From the NCBI GenBank assembly GCA_001515985.1, contig LOET01000011.1:1-33621 (forward strand): 33,621 nt of DNA. Direction: 5' to 3'. The notes under the pieces were generated by a model. It saw nothing but the letters and a program-made list of their open reading frames with translations, ran no database searches and was not told where the DNA came from. Of this stretch, positions 1 through 9,898 are shown in pieces. Source of the DNA: Sphingomonadales bacterium BRH_c3. Its GTDB lineage: Bacteria; Pseudomonadota; Alphaproteobacteria; Sphingomonadales; Sphingomonadaceae. Numbering within the stretch: position 1 is the stretch's first letter; each line of letters begins with the position of its first letter. The translations under genes were made by a program, and so were the position numbers.

Positions 1-1479
1 ATCGACCGGCAGCGGCAGCGCGATGCAGGCCAGCGGTTCGTCTGCCGGTTCGGGAGCAGGTCCAGCTTCCAGCGCCAGCGCGCCCCGGCGCGAAGCCAGC
101 AGGCGCAGTTTGGCGCGCGTCTCCAGGTTAAAGCACAGCGCCTGAATCTGGTTGCGCGCGGCATGGCGATCGAAAGAAAAGCCCAGCTCATGCGCTGAGG
201 CCTTGATCCGCTCCAGATGCAGTTCGAGCAGGTCGATGCCGCTTTCGGGATCGAACAGCATGGTCTCGATCAGATCGCAATCCGCCGCGCGGTGATTTGG
301 CGCGCTGCGGCGCAGGAAGCCTGCCTTGACGTCGCATTCGCGCCGTTCGGCCATGGCTTCACTATCTGCCACGATGGCGGAGCCCACCCCCATAACCGCG
401 CGCCCGCGATCGTTTTCCTCGGGCGTCAGCCGCAGCGTGCGGATCGCCACATTGAAGGCAGCATCGCCATTTGGATCGATCCGCCCGATCGCCCCGCAAT
501 AGGGGCCACGCGCATCGCGTTCGATCTCGTCGATCAGTTCCATCGCGCGGATCTTGGGTGCACCGGTAATCGAGCCGCAGGGAAAGATTGCGCGGATCAG
601 GTCAGCCGCGCCGATGCCGGTTTGCAGCCGCGCCCGCACGGTGGAAACCATTTGGTGCACGGTGGGATAGGATTCGACGGTGAAGGGCGCGTCCACCCGC
701 ACGCTGCCCGCTTCGGCCACGCGGCCAAGATCGTTGCGAATCAGGTCGACAATCATCAGGTTTTCAGCCCTGTCCTTGGCCGAATTGGCCAGGTCATCGG
801 CCAGCGCACGATCCGCCGCCTCGGTTGCACCGCGCGGGCGAGTGCCCTTCATCGGCTTGACCTTGGCTTCGCCACCCCGGAGCGAGACGAACAGCTCGGG
901 GCTGAGGCTCAGCAGCCAATGCGACCCGTCGAAGATCACTCCGCCGTAGCCCGCTTCGGCGGCGGGGCGCAGCGCGGCATAGAGCGCGAGCGGATCGCCG
1001 CGATATGAGCCGGCAAGCCGGTAAGTCAGGTTGACCTGATAGATGTCGCCTGCGCGGATCGCTTCCTGCAACCGCGCGAATGCCGCCTGGTAACCGCCGG
1101 CGGAAAGCTGCGGCTCCAACGGGCCAAGCGAAGCCTCGCCGCTGGCGCGCGAGGCAAGCCATAGCGGCACTTCATCGGCGGCAAGTTCGCGCGTCTCATC
1201 GAACAGGCCGAGCCACACAAGCGGGCCTGCCGCGCCGGTTCGCGCATCGGCCAGCGGCGCCAGTTTTGGCTCAAGCGCCAGCCCTGCCTCGTAAGCGAGA
1301 TAGCCCGCCAGCGTTGCACCACTTGCGAGCCGTGCGGCATCTGCCGCGGCCAGCACATCGGCCACTTCATCTGCCCGCTGCGCGACGAACAGCTTGCGCG
1401 GATTCTCGAACAGGTGCGCCGCAGCGGGATCGACGCCGCGCGCATCGTCAAGCAGGATAAAGGGAGCGGCCTGGCTCAT
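1..1479 (-). CDS. pabB: aminodeoxychorismate synthase component I (PabB) with C-terminal PabC-like (class IV aminotransferase/lyase) extension; 3' end truncated by window edge
   Basis: Manual reverse-strand translation from ATG at 1479 is open to position 1: MSQAAPFILLDDARGVDPAAAHLFENPRKLF...IYQVNLTYRL...GGVIFDGSHWLLSLSPELFVSL...VKPMKGTRPRGATEAADRALADDLANSAKDRAENLMIVDLIRNDLGR...IFPCGSITGAPKIRAMELIDEIE... (chorismate-binding motifs), then ...ETMLFDPESGIDLLELHLERIKASAHELGF (PabC-like). Missing from the ORF track because no stop lies inside the window. Confidence 0.93.
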   Translation of the reverse strand, partial: MSQAAPFILLDDARGVDPAAAHLFENPRKLFVAQRADEVADVLAAADAARLASGATLAGYLAYEAGLALEPKLAPLADARTGAAGPLVWLGLFDETRELAADEVPLWLASRASGEASLGPLEPQLSAGGYQAAFARLQEAIRAGDIYQVNLTYRLAGSYRGDPLALYAALRPAAEAGYGGVIFDGSHWLLSLSPELFVSLRGGEAKVKPMKGTRPRGATEAADRALADDLANSAKDRAENLMIVDLIRNDLGRVAEAGSVRVDAPFTVESYPTVHQMVSTVRARLQTGIGAADLIRAIFPCGSITGAPKIRAMELIDEIERDARGPYCGAIGRIDPNGDAAFNVAIRTLRLTPEENDRGRAVMGVGSAIVADSEAMAERRECDVKAGFLRRSAPNHRAADCDLIETMLFDPESGIDLLELHLERIKASAHELGFSFDRHAARNQIQALCFNLETRAKLRLLASRRGALALEAGPAPEPADEPLACIALPLPVD

Positions 1480-1550
1480 GATTCACGCCTTAGCTTATCG
1501 CGCCAGCAAGTCGAGCACTTGACCGCGCTGCCTGCGGTGCGCCACACAGA

Positions 1551-3164
1551 ATGTCGCAATTCTCGGGCAAAGGGACACCGGCAACCATCATGAATAGCAT
1601 TTTCATGGGCCTCGCCGCCAATGGCGAGAAGCAATATCTCGATTTGTCGCGGGCCAACCGTCATGGTTTGATCGCGGGCGCCACCGGAACCGGCAAGACG
1701 GTGACTTTGCAGGGACTGGCTGAGAGTTTCTCTGCCGAGGGCGTGCCGGTCTTTGTCGCAGATGTGAAAGGCGATTTGTCGGGCGTTGCCCTGCCCGGAT
1801 CGCCTACTTTCAAGCATGCCGACAAGCTGGAGTCGCGCGCGAAGGAACTGGGCATGGAGGATTATGCCTATTCCGACAATCCGGTGGTGTTCTGGGACCT
1901 TTATGGTGAACAGGGCCACCCGATCCGCACCACGATTTCCGAAATGGGGCCGCTGCTGCTGGCGCGCCTGCTCGATCTCAACGACACGCAGGAAGGCGTG
2001 CTGCAGATCGTGTTCCGCCACGCTGACGAGAACGGGCTGTTGTTGCTGGACTTTGCCGATCTGCAGGCGGTGCTGGCCTGGGCAGCGGAGAATGCCGCTG
2101 AACTGTCCGGCAAGTATGGCAACGTGGCCAAGCCCACAGTTGGCACAATCCAGCGCCAATTACTGAGTTTCGAGGCGCAGGGCGCGGACCGGTTCTTTGG
2201 CGAGCCGGCGCTCGAGATTGACGATTTCCTGAAGCTGGACGAACAGGGCCGCGGCATAATTAATGTGCTGGCTGCCGATCAGTTGATGCGCAGCCCCAAG
2301 CTTTATGCCACCTTCCTGCTGTGGCTGCTGGCGGAATTGTTCGAAAGCCTGCCCGAAGTGGGCGACCCGGAAAAGCCCAAGCTGGTGTTCTTTTTCGACG
2401 AGGCGCACCTGTTGTTCGACGATGCGCCCAAGGCGCTTGAGGACAAGATCGAACAGGTCGTGCGCCTGATCCGGTCGAAGGGCGTTGGGGTCTATTTCGT
2501 CACGCAGAACCCGATCGACATCCCGGAAGAGATCGCTGGCCAGCTCGGCAACCGTGTGCAGCACGCGCTGCGTGCCTTCACCCCGCGTGATCAGCGCGCA
2601 ATCAAGGCTGCGGCTGAAACCTTCCGCATCAATCCCGATCTCGATGTCGAACAAGCGATCACCCAGCTGAAAGTGGGCGAAGCGCTGGTTTCCACGCTCG
2701 ATGAAGACGGCGCACCCACGGTGGTGCAACGCACGCTGATCAAGCCGCCGCGCTCGCGGCTCGGCCCGGTCACGCCCAAGGAGCGCGCGATCATCCAGTC
2801 TGTCAGCCCGCATGACGGCAAATATGACATGCGGGTCGATCGTGAAAGCGCGATGGAGGTGCTTGCCGCCAAGGCACTCGACGCGGCTGCAACCGCCGCG
2901 GAAGTCGAGGCAAAGGGCGAGGAAGAAGTGCGCAAGCGCAGCCGCAAGACCACTTCGGTGTGGGACAAGGCAATCAAGCGCGCGACCGCTGCCGCGGCCG
3001 GCTCTACCGCCTCGATCGCCGCTGCCGCTGTGCTGGGCAAGAAATCGCGCGCTAATCCGATGAGATCCGCGGCCACTTCGGCGGCCGGCGCAATCGCAAC
3101 CGAGTATGGCGGCGGTATCGCCGGGCGCTTTGTGCGCAATTTGATCGGCGGGCTGATGCGCTAG
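1551..3164 (+). CDS. HerA/VirB4-like ATPase, DUF853 family (YjgR-like)
   Basis: 537 aa ORF; Walker A GATGTGKT, Walker B-like [15 protein letters not shown]853-type sequence ([57 protein letters not shown]). Confidence 0.92.
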   Translation: MSQFSGKGTPATIMNSIFMGLAANGEKQYLDLSRANRHGLIAGATGTGKTVTLQGLAESFSAEGVPVFVADVKGDLSGVALPGSPTFKHADKLESRAKELGMEDYAYSDNPVVFWDLYGEQGHPIRTTISEMGPLLLARLLDLNDTQEGVLQIVFRHADENGLLLLDFADLQAVLAWAAENAAELSGKYGNVAKPTVGTIQRQLLSFEAQGADRFFGEPALEIDDFLKLDEQGRGIINVLAADQLMRSPKLYATFLLWLLAELFESLPEVGDPEKPKLVFFFDEAHLLFDDAPKALEDKIEQVVRLIRSKGVGVYFVTQNPIDIPEEIAGQLGNRVQHALRAFTPRDQRAIKAAAETFRINPDLDVEQAITQLKVGEALVSTLDEDGAPTVVQRTLIKPPRSRLGPVTPKERAIIQSVSPHDGKYDMRVDRESAMEVLAAKALDAAATAAEVEAKGEEEVRKRSRKTTSVWDKAIKRATAAAAGSTASIAAAAVLGKKSRANPMRSAATSAAGAIATEYGGGIAGRFVRNLIGGLMR

Positions 3165-4249
3165 CGCGCAATGCCGAGACGATGGTTTTCGAACGTCAGC
3201 CGCAGCGGCAGGTCGAAATTCAGCAGCGCTTCGCCGCCCACCTGGCGCAGCAGAGCCTCGCATGCGGCGCGATCCGCACCTGAAAGCGATGCCAGATAGT
3301 CAAGGCCGCGTTGCAGCATCCACAAGCTGAACGGGAAGGCCATCCGCTGCGAGCCTATTCCCTCGATAGCGAAATCGGCCATGCCCAACCCGCGCGGCGG
3401 CTCATTTCCCTCATTCTGGCGGGCCCATTCCCCCAGCATTCGCGCCACGCCCTGCAGATGCGGGACTTGCTCCTCCATCATCCGCCGCAAAACGGGATGA
3501 AGCGTTTCCGGCACTTCGTCATTGGGCAGGAATTCACCTGACTGCGGAGCTTCGACATTGACCATGCGCCGCACCCATTTCGCGACGCGCGGGGCCAACC
3601 GCTCCATGATCTCGCCCGAGGCTGGATCGCGATAGAGATGGGCATAGAGCGGACCGATAAGGCCATAATCGCCGATCGAAGGGCGTGTCCCGAAGAGGAA
3701 GGCGTGCTCGGCAAAATGGGAGTCCAGATCGGCCAGCAGCGCTTCATAGCCGGCTTCGATCGCCGGGACAGTCTCATCGTTGACGCCAAGAATGGGCAGC
3801 GAGCCGCGAAACGGCCCTGCGCGTTCCTTGCCCAGCCGATATTGCTCCTCCGCCGATGCGCCGGGCGCGGCAGTCTTGCCGAATTCGCTATAGGCAAAGT
3901 CTTCATTGTAGTGCCAGCGATAGTGCATCGCCGGGATCACCAGCCATTCATCACCGAAACATTCGAGCAGCAGCGCGGCGAGCCGCTGGCGCGGTGTTTC
4001 AGGATAGACCGAGGGGCCGGGTTCGGCCCGTTCGAAATGGTCGATTATGCAGGTGGTATCCTGCAGGATCTCGCCGCCGGATGTTTGGACAACCGGGATG
4101 ACCGGCCGCCCGATATTGGGCAGAATCACGTCACGATAGACATCCGGCGTAGGCAGCCGTTCCTCATATTCCACGCCTTTCCAGTCAAAATAGGCGCGTG
4201 CTTTGCCTGAAAAGAGCGACAGCGGGGCGCCATAAAGAATGTTCGGCAA
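3161..4249 (-). CDS. glutathione S-transferase family protein
   Basis: 362 aa; N-terminal thioredoxin-like GST domain ([30 protein letters not shown]...[26 protein letters not shown]), C-terminal GST-type helical region. Confidence 0.85.
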   Translation of the reverse strand: MPNILYGAPLSLFSGKARAYFDWKGVEYEERLPTPDVYRDVILPNIGRPVIPVVQTSGGEILQDTTCIIDHFERAEPGPSVYPETPRQRLAALLLECFGDEWLVIPAMHYRWHYNEDFAYSEFGKTAAPGASAEEQYRLGKERAGPFRGSLPILGVNDETVPAIEAGYEALLADLDSHFAEHAFLFGTRPSIGDYGLIGPLYAHLYRDPASGEIMERLAPRVAKWVRRMVNVEAPQSGEFLPNDEVPETLHPVLRRMMEEQVPHLQGVARMLGEWARQNEGNEPPRGLGMADFAIEGIGSQRMAFPFSLWMLQRGLDYLASLSGADRAACEALLRQVGGEALLNFDLPLRLTFENHRLGIAR

Positions 4250-4312
4250 ATTGTTTCTCCCATGTCGGCTCGTGAATGTGGAAATCTGCGGCGGTCGCTG
4301 GTTGAGCGCCTG

Positions 4313-5749
4313 TCAGCCTGTTGGCAAGCGGATATCCGCGCGAAGGCCGCCTTCCGGGCGATTGGCGAGCTCCAGTTCGCCGCGATGCTGAAGGGCGATC
4401 GCGCGCGCGAGCGTCAGGCCCAGGCCCGCACCGCCAGTGCCGCGATTGCGGCTTGCCTCGCCGCGCTGGAAAGGTTCGAGCATGACAGCAATCTGCTCCG
4501 CCGGGATGCCCGGGCCTTCGTCTTCGATGCGGATCACTGCCCAGCCTTGCTGTTGCACCACTGAAACCCGGGCACGCTTGCCGTAGCGCAGCGCGTTGTC
4601 GACAAGGTTGCGGATTGCGCGGCGTAGCAATGTCGAGCGAAGCGGCAGTGCAATTCGCGGTAGCTCGCCCGCTTCGACCGGTTTTTCGAGATCTTCGTAT
4701 TCCTCCACCACCGAAGCGACCAGCGCGCCGAGATCGGTTACCTCTACCGCTTCACCAGGCCGGCCGATCCGCGCCAGTTCAAGGATATCGTCCAGCGTGC
4801 GGGTGATATCCTCGATACTTTCGGCCATGCGGGCACGCTGCGTTCCATCGGGGACGCTTTCGATCCGCACCCGCAGCGCGGCGAGCGGTGTCTTGAGATC
4901 GTGCCCGATCGCGCCCAGCATAACGTCTTTCTCGTCGAGCATGGCGGCGATGCGCGCTTCCATTGCGTTGTGCGCAGCGATCAGGCGGCGCATGTCCTGG
5001 GGGCCGCGTTCTTCCAGGCGGACCGCATTTTCCGGCCGAAGCGAGAAATCGCCAACTCGCGCGGTCAATTGGGCCAGAGGGCGGGTCATGCGCCGCAGAA
5101 CCAGGAACAGGGGCACGAACAGCACTGCAAGGATGACCAGCGTCTGGAACAGGATTGTCCTTGCCGCGCCCTTCGGGCGGTCAGGCAGCGGATGGCGGAC
5201 GATCGTCCATCCGTTCCCGTCGGCGCGCTCGATCCCCGCAACCAGCACTTTCTTGTTGCGCCAGTCGAGATCGCCCAACCGCCGCTTCAGGCGGGGGCTT
5301 GCGGCGATCAACGGGTCATCATTGCCCCGCCGTGCCACGATCTGGATGCTGCGCGGCGACATCCCCTGCTCGGCCAGTATCTCGCCAAGCGCGGATTCGA
5401 AGCGCGGCATCCGCACTTCGCCGGATAGCATTGGCGGGGTGTCGCTTTGTTCGATGCCCGATCGTTCCAACCGCATCATCCGGCGCATCGGCCCGATGTG
5501 ATCCTCCTCGTGCGGCATTACAGGCCGCTCGCGCGCGTCACGAACGGCTTCGCGCATGGCGCGGCGCTGGGCGGCGCGTTCCTCGGCGGTGAGGAGGTGC
5601 AGGGCGATCTGGTTGACTGCATTTGCGTCACGGCGCTGTTCGGCGGCGCGATAGAGCAATATGCCCGAGATCGCCTGGCCCACCAGCAGTCCGACCGCAA
5701 GCACCAGCATGACCTGGCCCTGCAGGCTCCGGGGAAGGAGGCGCGCCAT
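4313..5749 (-). CDS. two-component sensor histidine kinase (TM-periplasmic-TM-HAMP-HisKA-HATPase)
   Basis: 478 aa; H-box AIGHDLKTPLAALRVRIES, N-box RAIRNLVDNALRYG, G-box RIEDEGPGIP...GTGGAGLGLTLARAIALQH. Confidence 0.95.
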   Translation of the reverse strand: MARLLPRSLQGQVMLVLAVGLLVGQAISGILLYRAAEQRRDANAVNQIALHLLTAEERAAQRRAMREAVRDARERPVMPHEEDHIGPMRRMMRLERSGIEQSDTPPMLSGEVRMPRFESALGEILAEQGMSPRSIQIVARRGNDDPLIAASPRLKRRLGDLDWRNKKVLVAGIERADGNGWTIVRHPLPDRPKGAARTILFQTLVILAVLFVPLFLVLRRMTRPLAQLTARVGDFSLRPENAVRLEERGPQDMRRLIAAHNAMEARIAAMLDEKDVMLGAIGHDLKTPLAALRVRIESVPDGTQRARMAESIEDITRTLDDILELARIGRPGEAVEVTDLGALVASVVEEYEDLEKPVEAGELPRIALPLRSTLLRRAIRNLVDNALRYGKRARVSVVQQQGWAVIRIEDEGPGIPAEQIAVMLEPFQRGEASRNRGTGGAGLGLTLARAIALQHRGELELANRPEGGLRADIRLPTG

Positions 5750-6489
5750 TACCTTGCGTCCGGAGCCGGGCGTGTGACATCCGCCGCCAGGCGGTAACCT
5801 CCGCCGCGAACGGTGAGGATCAGCTGCGGATCGCGGCTGTCGGATTCGATCTTGCGGCGCAGGCGGCTGATCTGGTTGTCGACCGCGCGATCGAACAGGT
5901 GCGCTTCACGGCCCTGAACCATATCGAGCAGGCGGTCGCGATTGAGCACTTCGCGCGGATGGTCGAGGAAAGCGCGCAGCATACGGAATTCGGCGGTCGA
6001 TATCGGCACCAAAGTGCCCTCGGGATCAGTCAGGCGGCGCTTCAGGGGATCAAGCCGCCAACCTTCGAAACTGTAGTGCCGATCGCCGTTTGCCGGATCG
6101 CTGGTAGGTGGCTGCGCCGCTCGGCGAAGCACGGAGCGGATGCGTGCTACCAGCTCGCGCGGTTCGAATGGTTTCACGATGTAGTCGTCCGCGCCCATTT
6201 CCAGCCCCAGTATCCGGTCCATTGCTTCACCGCGTGCGGTCAGCAGGATCACGGGAACGCGTTGAGTTTCGACCAGATGGCGGGTCAGCGAAAGTCCATC
6301 CTCGCCCGGCATCATGATATCGAGCAAAACAAGGTCAGGCCGCTGAACGCGCAATTCACTGCGTGCCAGCGCGGCGCTTTCCGCCTGGCGCACGCTGAAC
6401 CCCTGACCGGTTAGGTACTCGGCCAGGGGTTCGCGCAGGGTCGGTTCGTCATCGACCAGCAGCAACTGCGTGGGTGCGTCAAGCGTCAT
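5749..6489 (-). CDS. OmpR/PhoB-family response regulator
   Basis: 246 aa; receiver domain (LLVDDEPTLREPL...PDLVLLDIMMPGEDGL...VILLTARGEAMDRILGLEMGADDYIVKPFEPREL) and winged-helix DNA-binding domain. Its TAA stop overlaps the kinase ATG by 1 nt (TAATG). Confidence 0.96.
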   Translation of the reverse strand: MTLDAPTQLLLVDDEPTLREPLAEYLTGQGFSVRQAESAALARSELRVQRPDLVLLDIMMPGEDGLSLTRHLVETQRVPVILLTARGEAMDRILGLEMGADDYIVKPFEPRELVARIRSVLRRAAQPPTSDPANGDRHYSFEGWRLDPLKRRLTDPEGTLVPISTAEFRMLRAFLDHPREVLNRDRLLDMVQGREAHLFDRAVDNQISRLRRKIESDSRDPQLILTVRGGGYRLAADVTRPAPDAR

Positions 6490-6541
6490 GCCAGATCACC
6501 TTGCCGCAGCTTTGCCTGTCGCTCAACCGGGGGCATACACT

Positions 6542-7252
6542 CTATTTGCCATCACGGCGCTGCTGCATGCGCTCCTTCATTGCGGTGTGAGCGGCAGCGC
6601 GCTCTTCGGCGGTAATCGTGCCAGAGCCATCGCTATCTGCCTGTTTGAAGCGCGCTTCGACGGCTGCATCGAATTCGGCGCGAGTCACGGATTTGTCACC
6701 ATCGGTGTCAGCCTGGCGAAGCATCGCCATGCCGCCGCCGCGGCCATGGCCGCGCATCATCTTGCCGTCGTGATCGCCCTTGCCCCCGCGTTCGCCCCCG
6801 TGTTCGCCCATCCGGCCATGCCGCATGGACTGCCGCGCCTCGTGGGCCGCGCGCATTTCTGCTTCGGACAGAGTGCCATTGCCATCGGCATCAGCGCGGG
6901 CGAACATCGCGGCGTGCCGATCGGCGCCGCGTTCCTGCATCCTCTCTTTGCGCGCTTCGCGTGCTGCCTGCATTTCTTCCTGCGAGACTTCACCGTCAGA
7001 ATTGGCATCGAGTTCGGCGAAGCGCTCGGCATGATGTGCCGCACGGTCTTCGGCATTGATCACGCCGTCGCCGTTGGCATCCATTCTGGCGAACATGGCG
7101 GCGGAATGCGCCTTGGTTTCAGCCAGCGTCACAATGCCGTCGCCATTGGCATCTGCTCCATCATGCTTGCCGCCGTGATGCGCGGCATAGGCGATGGACG
7201 CAGCGCCGAGTGCCAGGGCGGCTGCGGAAAGGGTGAGTGTCAGTTTGCGCAT
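6542..7252 (-). CDS. secreted EF-hand calcium-binding-type protein with six EF loops and a Gly/His/Met-rich linker
   Basis: 236 aa; signal peptide MRKLTLTLSAAALALGAASIAYA; loops DANGDGIVTLAE, DANGDGVINAED, DANSDGEVSQEE, DADGNGTLSEAE, DTDGDKSVTRAE, DSDGSGTITAEE. RBS-like AGGAG upstream. Confidence 0.93.
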   Translation of the reverse strand: MRKLTLTLSAAALALGAASIAYAAHHGGKHDGADANGDGIVTLAETKAHSAAMFARMDANGDGVINAEDRAAHHAERFAELDANSDGEVSQEEMQAAREARKERMQERGADRHAAMFARADADGNGTLSEAEMRAAHEARQSMRHGRMGEHGGERGGKGDHDGKMMRGHGRGGGMAMLRQADTDGDKSVTRAEFDAAVEARFKQADSDGSGTITAEERAAAHTAMKERMQQRRDGK

Positions 7253-7458
7253 GATTCAATTCTCCTGCAATCTTTTCGGGGGAGCCGCGAAGGTTGGCCC
7301 GGCCATCAGGGGGACAGGCCGAAATTCGTTGCCAGATCCTTCGCAGCTCGTCCTGTTGTTCTAACCCCGCCACGTCGCAGGATTATGCCGGTTTTGCAGG
7401 AAATTGTCGCGCAATGTATCGCGCTATGCGCGGCATTCATCCGCGCGCAACGTAGAAG

Positions 7459-7851
7459 TCACGCATCTGCCATGCAGAATGCGTTGAGCTTGTTACCGTC
7501 AGGATCGCGGAAATAGCCGGCGTAGAACACCTTGCCGTTCTGGTCGGGCTCGCCGCGCGGCCCGGGTGCGCCCTCGTCACTGCCGCCATGCGCCATCGCG
7601 ATATCGTAGAGCCGGTGGACTTGCGCCTTGTCGGCCACCCCGATCGCCACCATCGTGCCATTGCCCACTGTGGCCTCTTTGCCGTCAAACGGCTTGGTCG
7701 CGGCGATTCCAGCGCCGCCATCCCACGTTCCCCATGCAATGAAGGTGTCAAAATCCATCATTCGCCCGACGCCCATCTCCTCGGCTATCGCGTCATAGAA
7801 TTTTGCCGCGCGCGCCAGGTCATTCGTGCCAAGTGTCACATATCCGATCAT
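7459..7851 (-). CDS. VOC (glyoxalase/bleomycin-resistance) family protein
   Basis: 130 aa; MIGYVTLGTNDLARAAKFYDAIAEEMG...GYFRDPDGNKLNAFCM, typical VOC pattern. Confidence 0.9.
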   Translation of the reverse strand: MIGYVTLGTNDLARAAKFYDAIAEEMGVGRMMDFDTFIAWGTWDGGAGIAATKPFDGKEATVGNGTMVAIGVADKAQVHRLYDIAMAHGGSDEGAPGPRGEPDQNGKVFYAGYFRDPDGNKLNAFCMADA

Positions 7852-7867
7852 GCTTGCTCTCCCGATG

Positions 7868-7888
7868 GAGTCGCCCCATTTGCGACTC
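7868..7888. promoter_or_regulatory. perfect 7-7-7 inverted repeat upstream of VOC gene
   Basis: gagtcgc-cccattt-gcgactc read directly; lies between the VOC start codon and the GAAC-N7-GAAC site. Confidence 0.35.
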
Positions 7889-7897
7889 GTGCAAGTG

Positions 7898-7912
7898 GAA
7901 CATTAAGTGAAC
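7898..7912 (-). promoter_or_regulatory. candidate alphaproteobacterial LexA/SOS box (GTTC-N7-GTTC on the minus strand)
   Basis: + strand reads GAACattaagtGAAC, i.e. GTTCacttaatGTTC on the strand of the VOC gene, about 46 bp upstream of its ATG. Confidence 0.45.
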
Positions 7913-7952
7913 AAAGCTGATCCCGCAAGCGCAATTGCATGGTAATGTCGGC

Positions 7953-9770
7953 TCACAGCGGGGCGCAGTGGCGCTCAAGCCATGCCAGATCGTCACCCTC
8001 CATCTGAGGGGCGAGAATGCCATGAACCTTGGCGTGATACTCGTTCCACCAGGCGATTTCGTCAGGCGTTAGCAGAGCCTTTTGCACCAGAGTGCGGTCG
8101 ATCGGCACGAAGGTAAGCGTTTCAAAGCCGAGGTAATCCCCCTCCGCCCCGTCGAGCTTGCGCTGCACGGTCAGCACAAGGTTTTCGATCCTGATGCCGA
8201 AATGGCCCTGCTTGTAATAGCCGGGCTCGTTCGAAAGGATCATCCCGGCAAACAGTTCCTGGTCAGCGCCTGCCTGTCCGCCGCCCAGCTTGGCTATACG
8301 CTGCGGACCCTCATGGACCGAGAGGAAGCTGCCCACACCGTGCCCGGTGCCATGCGCATAGTCGACGCCTGCCTGCCACAGATACTGGCGGGCAAAGGCA
8401 TCCAGTTGCCCGCCCACGGTGCCTTGCGGGAATACCGCCCGGTCAAGCGCGATATGGCCCTTGAGCACGCGGGTGAAGCGATCCTTCATCTCTGCGGTCG
8501 GTTCGCCCAATCCATCTGGCGTCCCGATCCATACGGTGCGGGTGATGTCGGTTGTGCCGGCGGGATATTGCCCGCCCGAATCGACCAGATAGATCGAGCC
8601 CGGCGGGATCGGGATATTGCTGTTTTCGTCCACTTTGTAATGCGGCAGCGCGGCATGACCGGCAGCCGCCGAAATGGTGTCAAACGAGAGATCCTTGAGG
8701 TTGCCAAGCTCTTCGCGCAGCTGCTTGAGCTTGGCTGCGGCGCCCACTTCATCGATCTCGCCCGAGGGGGCGTTTTCCTCAAGCCAGCGCAGGAAACGCG
8801 CAACCGCCACCCCGTCGCGGGCCTGCGCATCGCGGTGCCCCTGCTGCTCGACCGGGTTCTTGATCGCGCGTGGCAGGATCGTGGGATCGCGCTCGAAGCT
8901 GACCTTTGCTTCGCCAGCCTCCAGCAGTTGGGCAATCGCCGCCACGCCATACTCGGGATCTACCGCCACGCGCTTGCCCGCCATTGATCCAAGCGCATCG
9001 GCAAATGCGCCGCGATCACGCAGAGTCACGGCATTGCCGAGATGCTGGACGAGCGCGGGCGTGAGTTTTTCAGGCGCAATGAACAGTTCCGCCGTGCCGT
9101 CGGCATGTGCGATGACATAGCTCAGCGCCACCGGTGTGTGCGAAATGTCAGCGCCGCGGATATTGAGCAGCCAGGCAACCGAATCGAGCGCCGATATAAC
9201 CACCGCATCGTGCCCTTCGGCCTTAAGCCAATCGGCAATTTCGGCCCGTTTTTCGGATGATGAGCGTCCGGCGTGCCGGTCATCCTGGATCAGTGCGGCG
9301 GCGCCTGACGGTTCGGGCTGGTCTTGCCACACCGCGTCGATCGGATTGCTTTCAAGCGCAATCAGTTCCACGCCGTTCCTGGCCGCGGCCAGGCGCACCG
9401 CGTCCACCCATTTGCGGCTGTGGAGCCAGGGATCATAGCCGATCCGCGCGCCTTTCGCGGCGTGCTGGGCGATCCATCCGCCGATCGTGTCCTTGGGTAC
9501 GGAGCGGTATTCGAACAGTTTTTCATCTACCTGATCGCGCACCTGCACCGTGTAACGCCCGTCGACGAAGATCGCGGCCGAATCCTGCAATACAACAGCG
9601 CTGCCGGCGCTGCCGCCAAAGCCGGTCAGCCAATTGAGCCGCTGGGCATAGTCGCCGACATATTCGCTCATGTGTTCGTCAGATATGGGCACTATGAAGC
9701 CGTCGAGCTCGCGGCGCTTCAATTCCTTGCGCAAGGCGTTCAGGCGGGCTTCGTGGGTTTGCATGAGCAT
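7953..9770 (-). CDS. aminopeptidase P family (M24B) metallopeptidase
   Basis: 605 aa; Xaa-Pro peptidase architecture: YLVDSGGQYPAGTTDITRTVW, DYAHGTGHGVGSFLSVHEGPQRI, GMILSNEPGYYKQGHFGIRIENL, GFETLTFVPID. Confidence 0.95.
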   Translation of the reverse strand: MLMQTHEARLNALRKELKRRELDGFIVPISDEHMSEYVGDYAQRLNWLTGFGGSAGSAVVLQDSAAIFVDGRYTVQVRDQVDEKLFEYRSVPKDTIGGWIAQHAAKGARIGYDPWLHSRKWVDAVRLAAARNGVELIALESNPIDAVWQDQPEPSGAAALIQDDRHAGRSSSEKRAEIADWLKAEGHDAVVISALDSVAWLLNIRGADISHTPVALSYVIAHADGTAELFIAPEKLTPALVQHLGNAVTLRDRGAFADALGSMAGKRVAVDPEYGVAAIAQLLEAGEAKVSFERDPTILPRAIKNPVEQQGHRDAQARDGVAVARFLRWLEENAPSGEIDEVGAAAKLKQLREELGNLKDLSFDTISAAAGHAALPHYKVDENSNIPIPPGSIYLVDSGGQYPAGTTDITRTVWIGTPDGLGEPTAEMKDRFTRVLKGHIALDRAVFPQGTVGGQLDAFARQYLWQAGVDYAHGTGHGVGSFLSVHEGPQRIAKLGGGQAGADQELFAGMILSNEPGYYKQGHFGIRIENLVLTVQRKLDGAEGDYLGFETLTFVPIDRTLVQKALLTPDEIAWWNEYHAKVHGILAPQMEGDDLAWLERHCAPL

Positions 9771-9898
9771 TTGGCTGATCCTGATTTGTGGCGCTTAGTG
9801 CTTGCGGCACACACGCCATCCTCTAAATATACCCGTCATAGTCTTCCGGTGCGCATGTTTCCAGCCGCACCGGGTCGCAAGGAAGGATGCCCGTTCTC

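Noticed and set aside
6470-7516. 348-aa plus-strand ORF opposite the EF-hand gene
   Set aside because: Antisense to a well-supported CDS with signal peptide and six EF loops; long antisense ORFs are expected in GC-rich DNA, and the translation has no recognisable domain.
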